This document shows positions 32,283-39,658 of a stretch of DNA of 64,000 nt, one piece after another; position 1 is the stretch's first letter; each line of letters opens with the position of its first letter. A program made the position numbers and the translations under genes. The stretch lies in NCBI RefSeq assembly GCF_030817475.1, contig NZ_JAUSZJ010000002.1:5222626-5286625 (forward strand). The letters run 5' to 3'. Origin of the DNA: Streptomyces sp. V2I9. Lineage in GTDB: Bacteria > Actinomycetota > Actinomycetes > Streptomycetales > Streptomycetaceae. Under the pieces are notes generated by a model. That model was not told the DNA's origin and did no database searches. It worked only from the letters and a program-made list of their open reading frames with translations.

Positions 32283-33289
32283 CGCACCCCGCACGCGTGG
32301 CCGTCTTCGGAACCGGCTCATGGGGTACGGCGTTCGCCGTGATCCTCGCCGACGCGGGCTGCGAGGTCACCCTCTGGGGCCGCCGCGCCGAGCTCGCCGA
32401 GGCCGTCAACACCACGCACACCAACCCGGACTACCTCCCGGGCATCGCGCTCCCCGACTCGATCCGCGCCACCACCGACGCCGCCGAGGCCCTGCGCGGC
32501 GCGGAGTTCGCCTTCCTCGTCGTGCCCTCCCAGACGCTGCGCGCCAACCTCGCCGACTGGGCCCCGCACCTGGAGCCGGACACCGTCCTGGTCTCCCTGA
32601 TGAAGGGCGTCGAGCTGGGCACCGCCGAGCTGATGAGCGAGGTGATCGCGGACGTCACCGGGGTGTCCGCCGACCGTATCGCCGTCGTCTCCGGACCCAA
32701 CCTCGCCAAGGAGATCGCCGAGCGCCGCCCCGCCGCCGCCGTCGCCGCCTGTGCCGACGAGTCCGTCGCCCAGCGCCTCCAGGCCGTCTGCCACACCGCG
32801 TACTTCCGCCCGTACACCAACACCGACGTGGTCGGCTGCGAGCTCGGCGGCGCCGTGAAGAACGTCATCGGCCTCGCCGTCGGCATCGCGGACGGCATGG
32901 GGCTCGGGGACAACACCAAGGGCTCCCTCATCACCCGCGGACTGGCCGAGACCACCCGACTGGGCGTGGCCATGGGCGCGGACCCGTTGACGTTCTCCGG
33001 ACTCGCGGGCCTGGGCGACCTGGTGGCCACCTGCTCCTCGCCGCTCTCGCGGAACCACACGTTCGGGACCAACCTCGGACGCGGGATGACGCTCCAGGAG
33101 ACGATCGCCGTCACCAAGCAGACCGCCGAAGGCGTCAAGTCCTGCGAATCGGTCCTCGCCCTGGCGCGGCGGCACGGTGTCGACATGCCCATCACGGAAA
33201 CCGTCGTCTCCATCGTCCACGAGGGCAAGTCCCCGGTCGTCGCGGTCAAGGAGCTGATGTCGCGGAGCGCCAAGGCCGAGCGACGCTGA
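32279..33289 (+). CDS. gpsA: Glycerol-3-phosphate dehydrogenase [NAD(P)+]
   Basis: A 336-residue enzyme that reduces dihydroxyacetone phosphate to glycerol-3-phosphate, the backbone for phospholipids. The nucleotide-binding motif GTGSWGTAFA opens the Rossmann fold; the catalytic Lys lies in GGAVKNVIGLAVGIADGMGLGDNTK. Length and domain order are standard. The GTG start overlaps plsC in an ATGTGA junction. ddlA follows after 34 bases. Confidence 0.97.
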   Translation: MTHPARVAVFGTGSWGTAFAVILADAGCEVTLWGRRAELAEAVNTTHTNPDYLPGIALPDSIRATTDAAEALRGAEFAFLVVPSQTLRANLADWAPHLEPDTVLVSLMKGVELGTAELMSEVIADVTGVSADRIAVVSGPNLAKEIAERRPAAAVAACADESVAQRLQAVCHTAYFRPYTNTDVVGCELGGAVKNVIGLAVGIADGMGLGDNTKGSLITRGLAETTRLGVAMGADPLTFSGLAGLGDLVATCSSPLSRNHTFGTNLGRGMTLQETIAVTKQTAEGVKSCESVLALARRHGVDMPITETVVSIVHEGKSPVVAVKELMSRSAKAERR

Positions 33290-33323
33290 CGCCGCTCCTA
33301 CCAGCAGGTACGCTCATCGCGAT

Positions 33324-34499
33324 ATGAGCAGCGAGAACCTCCCCCAGAGCCCTGAGCGCGCCGAGAGCCCTGAGCCGCAGCGCCCCAAGCCCCGTGTGGC
33401 TGTCGTGTTCGGCGGCCGCAGCTCCGAACACGGCATCTCGGTCGTCACGGCCGGCGCCGTCATGAAGGCCATCGACCGGACGAAGTACGACGTCCTGCCG
33501 ATCGGCATCACGACGGACGGCCGCTGGGCGCTCACCGCCGACGAGCCCGAACGCATGGCCATCACCGACCGCCAGGTCCCCGACGTGGACCGGCTCGCCG
33601 AGTCCGCCGAGGGCAGCGTCGTGCTCTCCGTGGACCCGGGCAGCCGCGAGGTCGTCCACACCGAGCCCGGCTCGGTGCCCAAGGCGCTGGGCGAGGTCGA
33701 CGTCGTCTTCCCCGTGCTGCACGGTCCCTACGGGGAGGACGGCACGCTCCAGGGGCTGCTCGAACTCTCCGGTGTGCCCTACGTCGGCGCGGGCGTCCTC
33801 GCCTCCGCCGTCGGCCAGGACAAGGAGTACATGAAGCGCGTCTTCGTCTCCTTCGGGCTGCCCGTCGGACCGTACGAGGTCGTCCGCCCCCGCGAGTGGG
33901 ACGAGGACCCGGCCGCCGCCCGCCGGCGGATCGTGGACTTCGCCGCCGAGCACGGCTGGCCGCTGTTCGTGAAGCCCGCCCGCGGCGGCTCCTCCATGGG
34001 CATCACCAAGATCGACGGCGTCGAAGGTCTCGACGCGGCGATCGAGGAGGCCCGGCGCCACGACCCGAAGTTCCTCGTCGAGGCGCTGCTGCGCGGCCGT
34101 GAGATCGAGTGCGGGGTGCTGGAGTTCGAGGACGGTCCGCGCGCCAGCGTGCCCGCCGAGATCCCCCCGGTCACCGCCCACGACTTCTACGACTTCGAGG
34201 CCAAGTACATCGACTCGGCCGCGGGTCTGGTGCCCGCGCCGCTCACCGAGGAGCAGACCGCCGAGGTCCAGCGCCTCGCCGTCGCCGCGTTCGACGCCGT
34301 CTCCTGCGAGGGGCTGGTGCGCGCCGACTTCTTCCTCACCGAGGACGGCGAGTTCGTCATCAACGAGATCAACACGCTGCCGGGCTTCACCCCGATCTCC
34401 ATGTACCCGCGCATGTGGCAGGAGAGCGGCGTCAGCTACCCGGAACTGGTCGACCGGCTCATCCAGGCGGCGTTGACCCGCTCCACCGGACTGCGCTGA
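33324..34499 (+). CDS. ddlA: D-alanine-D-alanine ligase
   Basis: A 391-residue ATP-grasp ligase that makes the D-Ala-D-Ala terminus of peptidoglycan precursors. Key motifs are FGGRSSEHGIS, FPVLHGPYGEDGTLQG, KPARGGSSMG (ATP loop) and EINTLPGFTPISMYP. The omega-loop region lacks any sign of D-Ala-D-Lac specificity that I can judge with certainty. It is about 30 residues longer than enterobacterial enzymes at the N-terminus, where the Pro-rich head is typical of actinobacteria. Confidence 0.96.
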   Translation: MSSENLPQSPERAESPEPQRPKPRVAVVFGGRSSEHGISVVTAGAVMKAIDRTKYDVLPIGITTDGRWALTADEPERMAITDRQVPDVDRLAESAEGSVVLSVDPGSREVVHTEPGSVPKALGEVDVVFPVLHGPYGEDGTLQGLLELSGVPYVGAGVLASAVGQDKEYMKRVFVSFGLPVGPYEVVRPREWDEDPAAARRRIVDFAAEHGWPLFVKPARGGSSMGITKIDGVEGLDAAIEEARRHDPKFLVEALLRGREIECGVLEFEDGPRASVPAEIPPVTAHDFYDFEAKYIDSAAGLVPAPLTEEQTAEVQRLAVAAFDAVSCEGLVRADFFLTEDGEFVINEINTLPGFTPISMYPRMWQESGVSYPELVDRLIQAALTRSTGLR

Positions 34500-34530
34500 C
34501 GCGTCCGTACCGAAGAAACCGCCGGCCGTC

Positions 34531-35019
34531 TCAGAACTTGCCGGGGACCGTCTTCGAGACGGGACCGGCGAACGCGGCCAGCGGCGTGATGTCGTGGGCG
34601 TACGCCGAGGAGAGCGTGAGCTCGACGTACGCCTTGCGGTACGTGGTGGTGAACCGCGGACCGGAGCCCTCGGGCTCCTCCAGCATCCACCGCACCCCGT
34701 CCGCCTCGACCCCCTGCGCCTGGGGGTCGTCCATCTTCGCGGGCCGGGGGACCCCGCAGCGCAGTACGATCGCCCCGTCCCCCCAGCCGGCGGTCAGCTC
34801 CGAGTCCGGGGAGGGATCGCTGCGTTCCTGTTCGAGGACGGTCGCGGGCAGCACCTCGTCCAGGGCCTCGCAGTACGCGGCGGCCTCCGACGACGGGGTG
34901 GGAACCGGGACCGGGGGCTGGGCGTCGCTGAGGGAACAGCCCGCCGCGGCCAGGACGAGCACGGCAGCGGACGGACCGAGGAATATCGAGCGGGGGGACC
35001 GGCGGGCGGATGACGTCAC
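34531..35019 (-). CDS. DUF3515 putative lipoprotein
   Basis: A 162-residue DUF3515 protein with a lipoprotein signal: positive N-terminus, hydrophobic core and lipobox LAAAGC at about residues 23-28. The mature part has two more cysteines (YCEALDEVLP, LRCGVP), the usual family pattern. The function of the family is unknown. The GTG start at 35019 lies 20 bases after the Lrp-like gene, so they may share a transcript. It converges with ddlA, with no clear terminator between. Confidence 0.85.
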   Translation of the reverse strand: MTSSARRSPRSIFLGPSAAVLVLAAAGCSLSDAQPPVPVPTPSSEAAAYCEALDEVLPATVLEQERSDPSPDSELTAGWGDGAIVLRCGVPRPAKMDDPQAQGVEADGVRWMLEEPEGSGPRFTTTYRKAYVELTLSSAYAHDITPLAAFAGPVSKTVPGKF

Positions 35020-35039
35020 CGGCCCAGCCTAGACGGGGG

Positions 35040-35273
35040 TCAGAGGTGGACGACCGGGCAGGTCAGCGTCCGTGTGATGCCCTCCACCTGCTGCACCTTG
35101 GCGACCACCATGCGGCCGAGTTCGTCGACCGTGTCCGCGCGGGCGCGCACGATCACGTCGTACGGACCGGTGACGTCCTCTGCCTGGATGACTCCCGGAA
35201 TCCTGGAAATGGTCTCGGCGACGATCGACGCCTTGCCCACCTCGGTCTGAATGAGGATGTACGCCTGTACCAC
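35040..35273 (-). CDS. Stand-alone Lrp/AsnC ligand-binding (RAM) domain protein
   Basis: A 77-residue protein consisting only of the effector-binding RAM domain of Lrp/AsnC regulators (MVQAYILIQTEVGKASIVAE to TRTLTCPVV). It has no DNA-binding helix-turn-helix. Such proteins are thought to form oligomers with full-length Lrp regulators or to sense amino acids. The GTG at 35273 has GGAGG 5 bases upstream; a frame running on into thiL on the opposite strand is a shadow. It is divergent from thiL. Confidence 0.88.
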   Translation of the reverse strand: MVQAYILIQTEVGKASIVAETISRIPGVIQAEDVTGPYDVIVRARADTVDELGRMVVAKVQQVEGITRTLTCPVVHL

Positions 35274-35492
35274 GGAACCTCCAGGGCGGCCACGAGGATC
35301 ATGTGGGGGAAAGGGACGCCACGTTATCGCGTCGCCGAGGGCCACGGGGAGACCTACGGGCCGGATGACGTCCCCAGCGTGGCGTACAGGGCGCAGAAGT
35401 TGACGTATCTCTTGACGGTACCGACAGCACAGACGGCTCGCGACCGGGGGCCCGGACGGGTGTCCGGGGCGATAAAGGAGAGGTGAGACTCG

Positions 35493-36473
35493 GTGAAGGG
35501 AACCGTGGGCGAGTTGGGGGAGTTCGGGCTCATCAGAGAGCTCACGTCCCGGCTCACCACCACTCCGGCGGTACGGCTGGGGCCCGGCGACGACGCCGCG
35601 GTCGTGGCAGCCCCCGACCGCAGAGTCGTGGCCAGTACGGACATCCTGCTGGAAGGGCGGCACTTCCGCCGCGACTGGTCGACGGCGTACGACGTGGGCC
35701 GCAAGGCCGCCGCCCAGAACCTCGCCGACATCGCGGCGATGGGGGCCGTGCCCACCGCACTGCTCCTCGGCCTGGTCGTCCCCGCCGACCTGCCCGTCAC
35801 CTGGGCCGCCGAGCTGATGGACGGGCTCCGCGACGAATGCCAGGTGGCGGGCGCGGCCGTGGTCGGCGGCGATGTGGTGGGCGGCGACACGATCACCGTG
35901 GCGATCACCGCCCTCGGCGACCTGCGCAACCACGAACCGGTCACCCGCGGCGGCGCCCGCCCCGGCGATGTCGTCGCGGTCACCGGCTGGCTCGGCTGGT
36001 CCGCCGCCGGATACGCCGTGCTCTCCCGCGGCTTCCGCTCGCCCCGCGCCTTCGTCGAGGCCCACCGCCGCCCCGAACCGCCGTACCACGCGGGCCCCGC
36101 GGCCGCCGGACTCGGCGCGACCGCGATGACCGACGTCAGCGACGGCCTCGTCGCGGACCTCGGGCACATCGCGGAGGCCAGCAAGGTCCGCATCGACCTG
36201 CGCTCCGGCCTCATCGACATCCCCTCGCAGATGTCCGACATCGGCCAGGCGGTCGGCGTCGATCCGCTCCAGTGGGTGCTGACCGGGGGAGAGGACCACG
36301 CGATCGTCGCCACCTTCCCGCCCGACGCGAAGCTCCCCGCTCGCTGGAAGGTGATCGGCGAGGTCCTCAACCCCTCCGCCCTGCCCCAGGTCACCGTCGA
36401 CGGCGCGCCCTGGACCAGCAAGGGCGGCTGGGACCACTTCGGCGCCATCGAGGACACCCAGCCCCGCGCGTGA
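35493..36473 (+). CDS. thiL: Thiamine-monophosphate kinase
   Basis: A 326-residue kinase of the PurM-like fold that makes thiamine diphosphate from thiamine monophosphate. Motifs include GPGDDAAVV, DILLEGRHFRRDW, LADIAAMGA, GGDVVGGDTITVAITALG and TDVSDGLVADLGHIAEAS. The GTG at 35493 has AGGAGAGG about 10 bases upstream. No thiamine riboswitch could be recognised in the 219-base gap before it. It is followed by thiD after 21 bases. Confidence 0.95.
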   Translation: MKGTVGELGEFGLIRELTSRLTTTPAVRLGPGDDAAVVAAPDRRVVASTDILLEGRHFRRDWSTAYDVGRKAAAQNLADIAAMGAVPTALLLGLVVPADLPVTWAAELMDGLRDECQVAGAAVVGGDVVGGDTITVAITALGDLRNHEPVTRGGARPGDVVAVTGWLGWSAAGYAVLSRGFRSPRAFVEAHRRPEPPYHAGPAAAGLGATAMTDVSDGLVADLGHIAEASKVRIDLRSGLIDIPSQMSDIGQAVGVDPLQWVLTGGEDHAIVATFPPDAKLPARWKVIGEVLNPSALPQVTVDGAPWTSKGGWDHFGAIEDTQPRA

Positions 36474-36494
36474 GCAGGAGCGGGGGACGCGCGC

Positions 36495-37325
36495 GTGAGC
36501 ACTAGATTGCTGCGTATGCCCCTACGTACCGCTGTACCTCCCCGCGTGCTCACCGTCGCCGGCTCCGACTCCGGCGGCGGTGCGGGGATCCAGGCCGACC
36601 TGAAGACGATGCTCGCCCTCGGCGTGCACGGCATGAGCGTGCTCACCGCCGTCACCGCACAGAACTCCCTCGGCGTCCAGGGCGCGTGGGAGCTTCCGGT
36701 GGAAGCCGTGCGCGCCCAGTACCGCAGCGTCGTCGACGACATCGGCGTCCAGGCCGTCAAGACCGGCATGCTCGCCTCGGCCGCCCTCGTGGAGACCGTC
36801 GCCACACTCCTCGCCGCCACCGACGCCCCCGTCGTCGTCGACCCGGTCGGCGTCTCCAAGCACGGCGACGCCCTGCTCGCCGCCGAGGCCCTCGACTCGG
36901 TGCGCACCGAGCTGCTGCCCGCCGCCACCGTGGCCACCCCGAACCTCGACGAGGTGGCGCAGCTCACCGGCGTCGTGGTCACCGAGGAGAGCGGAATGCG
37001 CCGGGCCGCCGAGAAGATCCTCGCCTTCGGACCGCGCTGGGTGGTGATCAAGGGCGGTCATCTGCCGGGCGAGGCGGTGGACCTGCTCACCGACGGGAGC
37101 GAGGAACACTGGCTGCGCGCCCCCCGCCACGACAACCGCCACACCCACGGCACCGGCTGCACGCTGGCCTCCGCCATCGCCTCCGGACTGGCGCTGGGGC
37201 AGGACGTGCCCACGGCGGTACGGGGCGCGAAGGCGTACGTCACCGGCGCGATCGAGGCCGGCTTCCCGCTCGGCGGCGGCATCGGCCCGGTCGACCACGG
37301 CTGGCTGTCCCGCCCGGCCGGCTGA
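36495..37325 (+). CDS. thiD: Hydroxymethylpyrimidine (phosphate) kinase
   Basis: A 276-residue ribokinase-fold kinase that phosphorylates HMP and HMP-phosphate in thiamine synthesis. Motifs are VAGSDSGGGAGIQADLK at the N-terminus and HTHGTGCTLASAIASGLA (anion hole and catalytic Asp region). The GTG at 36495 has GGGGGA 7 bases upstream; an ATG at 36516, with TAGATT 7 bases before it, would be the start of a leaderless mRNA and fits the family's usual N-terminus equally well. A classic bidirectional terminator follows. Confidence 0.95.
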   Translation: MSTRLLRMPLRTAVPPRVLTVAGSDSGGGAGIQADLKTMLALGVHGMSVLTAVTAQNSLGVQGAWELPVEAVRAQYRSVVDDIGVQAVKTGMLASAALVETVATLLAATDAPVVVDPVGVSKHGDALLAAEALDSVRTELLPAATVATPNLDEVAQLTGVVVTEESGMRRAAEKILAFGPRWVVIKGGHLPGEAVDLLTDGSEEHWLRAPRHDNRHTHGTGCTLASAIASGLALGQDVPTAVRGAKAYVTGAIEAGFPLGGGIGPVDHGWLSRPAG

Positions 37326-37353
37326 CCGGCCCCGGGCACCCCCTGAACACAGC

Positions 37354-37387
37354 AAAAAGCCGGTCCACCGAGGTGGACCGGCTTTTT
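37354..37387. terminator. Bidirectional intrinsic terminator, thiD/rpmB
   Basis: Arms 37354-37369 and 37372-37387 pair perfectly over 16 bases, beginning with AAAAA and ending with TTTTT. The A and T tracts make it a Rho-independent terminator in both directions, between convergent thiD and rpmB. Confidence 0.93.
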
Positions 37388-37422
37388 GGGCAAAACCGGA
37401 AGGCTGCGCTACGACGGGGACG

Positions 37423-37608
37423 TCAGCGCGCGACCTTGCCGGCCTTGATGCACGAGGTGCAGACGTTGAGCCGCTTCGGCGTCCGACCGACCACGGCACG
37501 CACGCGCTGGATGTTGGGGTTCCAGCGACGGGACGTACGGCGGTGCGAGTGCGAAATGCTGTTGCCGAAGCTCGGCCCCTTGCCGCAAACGTCGCAGTTG
37601 GCAGCCAC
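37423..37608 (-). CDS. rpmB: 50S ribosomal protein L28 (zinc-binding form)
   Basis: A 61-residue L28. It has the complete zinc ribbon: CDVCGKG near the N-terminus and CTSCIKAG near the C-terminus. This is therefore the C+ form, expected under zinc-replete conditions; Zur-controlled C- paralogues are known elsewhere in Streptomyces. An 18-base palindrome lies 37-54 bases upstream. Confidence 0.97.
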   Translation of the reverse strand: MAANCDVCGKGPSFGNSISHSHRRTSRRWNPNIQRVRAVVGRTPKRLNVCTSCIKAGKVAR

Positions 37609-37644
37609 GGGTCACTCCAAAGACTTCAGGTGCACTTACAGTGA

Positions 37645-37662
37645 ATTCCGGCACGCCGGAAT
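37645..37662. promoter_or_regulatory. 18-base palindrome upstream of rpmB
   Basis: ATTCCGGC (37645-37652) and GCCGGAAT (37655-37662) are perfect inverted arms around AC. It lies in the region expected to be the rpmB leader or promoter and does not match the Zur box. It may be a leader hairpin bound by a ribosomal protein, or an operator. Confidence 0.5.
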
Positions 37663-37862
37663 CAGAGGACTGAAGTGGCGGTACCGGAGGATTGGCCCGA
37701 CTTTCATCGGGCAACCGGAGCAGCATACAACGCCTGCTTCGGAGATACGAAACTACCATGGGACGGACCCCCGCTCTCCCGCCCCCGGTCCGGGCCGGGA
37801 CCCCGACGAGCGGGCTAACCTGCGGTGCAGCCCGTCGCCCAGGCCGACCAGGAGGACCATCG

Positions 37863-39572
37863 GTGCCGCAGCCCCCCGAGGACCTGGACGCCGTCGCGGT
37901 ACGCACGTGGTGCTCACTGGCCCTGGAGGCCCTGGGGCGGGAGCGCGCGGAGATCGACGCGATCAACGTCTACCCGGTGGCCGACGGGGACACCGGCACC
38001 AACCTCTATCTGACCTTCGAGTCCGCCGCCGCCGCCGTCGAAGCGGTCTTCGCCGCCCACGAGACCGGGGCCACCGCGCCCGCCCCCGCCGACGCCGTAC
38101 GCGCCATGGCGCACGGAGCCCTGATCGGCGCGCGCGGCAACTCCGGCACGATCCTGGCCCAGCTGCTGCGCGGCATGGCCGGGGTGCTGGCCGACGGCGG
38201 CGACGCGGACCGGCTGCGCCGCGCCCTCGCCGCCGCCTCGGACGCCGCCCGGCAGGCCGTCGCCCACCCCGTCGAGGGGACCGTGCTCACCGTCGCCGCG
38301 GCCGCCGCCGACACCGCCCGGAACGCGGGCCCCGGCCTGCGGGCCGTCGTCACCGCCGCCTACGAGGGGGCGCTCGCCGCCCTCGTGCGCACCCCGGAGC
38401 AGCTCGCCGTCCTCGGCAGGGCGGGCGTGGTCGACGCCGGGGGCCGGGGCCTGGTGGCGGTCCTGGGCGCACTGGTGGAGACCGTGACCGGGCAGGCTCC
38501 CGCCCGCGGACCCCGCACCGGCCCCGGCGGGACGCCCGCGCCCGTGGACGGGGGATCCGTGGTGGGACTGCCGGTGGGCGGCACGCCGGTACGGGGCGTC
38601 ACGGAGGGCGGGCCCGCGGCCGGGGACGCGCTCGACTGCCCCGAGGGCGGGGGAGCCGGGCCCGCGTTCGAGGTGATCTACCTCCTGGAGGCCGGCGACG
38701 AGCAGGTCGCCCGGCTGCGCACCCGGCTCGACGCCCTCGGCGACTCGCTGGTCGTGGTGGGCGGCGACGGGCTCTGGCACGTCCACGTACACGTCGATGA
38801 CGCGGGGGCGGCCGTGGAGGCGGGCGTCGAGGCCGGGCGTCCGTACCGGATCCGGATCACCCACTTCGCCACCGAGAGCGGCCACGACCTCCGCGTCCAG
38901 GCCGAACCCGCCCAGCGTGCCGTCGTCGTGGTGGTCCCCGGCGACGGACTGGCCGGACTGTGCACGGAGGCCGGGGCCACCACGGTGATCGCCCGCCCCG
39001 GCGAACCGCCCGCCAGCGGCGAACTCGTCGACGCCATCCGCCGCGCCCACGCCCGCGAGGTGGTGCTGCTGCCCAACGACGCGGCCCTGCGCCACACCGC
39101 TGCCGCCGCCGCCGAACAGGCCAGGACCGAGGGGGTCCGGGTCGCCCTCGTCCCCACCCGCGCCGCCGTCCAGGGCATCGCCGCCCTCGCCGTCCACGAG
39201 CCCGACCGGGGCTTCGACGAGGACGTGGTCGCCATGACCGCCGCCGCCGGCGCCACCCGCTACGCCGAACTGGCCGTCGCGGAGCGCCAGTCGTGGACCA
39301 TGGCCGGGATCTGCCAGGCCGGGGACATCCTCGGCCTGATCGACGGCGACGTGGCGGTGATCGGCTCCGACGTCCCGGCCACCGCCCGCACCGTGCTCGA
39401 CCGGATGCTGGCGGCCGGCGGCGAACTGGTCACCCTCGTCCTCGGCGAGGACGTCCCCGACACGCTCGCCGACGCCCTGGAGGAGTACGTACGGGAGGGC
39501 CACCTCGCCGTGGACACGGTGGTCTACCGGGGCGGACACCAGCGGGCGCCCCTGCTGATCGGCGTCGAGTAG
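37863..39572 (+). CDS. DAK2-domain protein, FakA-like fatty acid kinase subunit
   Basis: A 569-residue protein with an N-terminal DhaL/DAK2 domain (INVYPVADGDTGTNLYLTF, then AHGALIGARGNSGTILAQLLRGMAG), a middle domain and a C-terminal domain like FakA of Gram-positive bacteria. FakA binds ATP and phosphorylates exogenous fatty acids presented by FakB. The Asp cluster that binds Mg-ATP (PVADGDTGTN) is intact. The GTG at 37863 has GGAGG 7 bases upstream; 57 upstream in-frame codons lack one. TAACCT at 37815-37820 may be the -10. It precedes recG by 86 bases. Confidence 0.88.
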   Translation: MPQPPEDLDAVAVRTWCSLALEALGRERAEIDAINVYPVADGDTGTNLYLTFESAAAAVEAVFAAHETGATAPAPADAVRAMAHGALIGARGNSGTILAQLLRGMAGVLADGGDADRLRRALAAASDAARQAVAHPVEGTVLTVAAAAADTARNAGPGLRAVVTAAYEGALAALVRTPEQLAVLGRAGVVDAGGRGLVAVLGALVETVTGQAPARGPRTGPGGTPAPVDGGSVVGLPVGGTPVRGVTEGGPAAGDALDCPEGGGAGPAFEVIYLLEAGDEQVARLRTRLDALGDSLVVVGGDGLWHVHVHVDDAGAAVEAGVEAGRPYRIRITHFATESGHDLRVQAEPAQRAVVVVVPGDGLAGLCTEAGATTVIARPGEPPASGELVDAIRRAHAREVVLLPNDAALRHTAAAAAEQARTEGVRVALVPTRAAVQGIAALAVHEPDRGFDEDVVAMTAAAGATRYAELAVAERQSWTMAGICQAGDILGLIDGDVAVIGSDVPATARTVLDRMLAAGGELVTLVLGEDVPDTLADALEEYVREGHLAVDTVVYRGGHQRAPLLIGVE

Positions 39573-39658
39573 CCGCGGCGGGCGGTCCGGGCACGCCGGG
39601 CGGTCCGTACCCGTGTCCCGGCCCGCCCACCGGACGGCTGTCGGTGGCGTGGTGTGCA

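Noticed and set aside
35274..35492. Thiamine (TPP) riboswitch before thiL
   Set aside because: The conserved CTGAGA and ACCTGATC-like elements of a TPP riboswitch could not be found in the gap.
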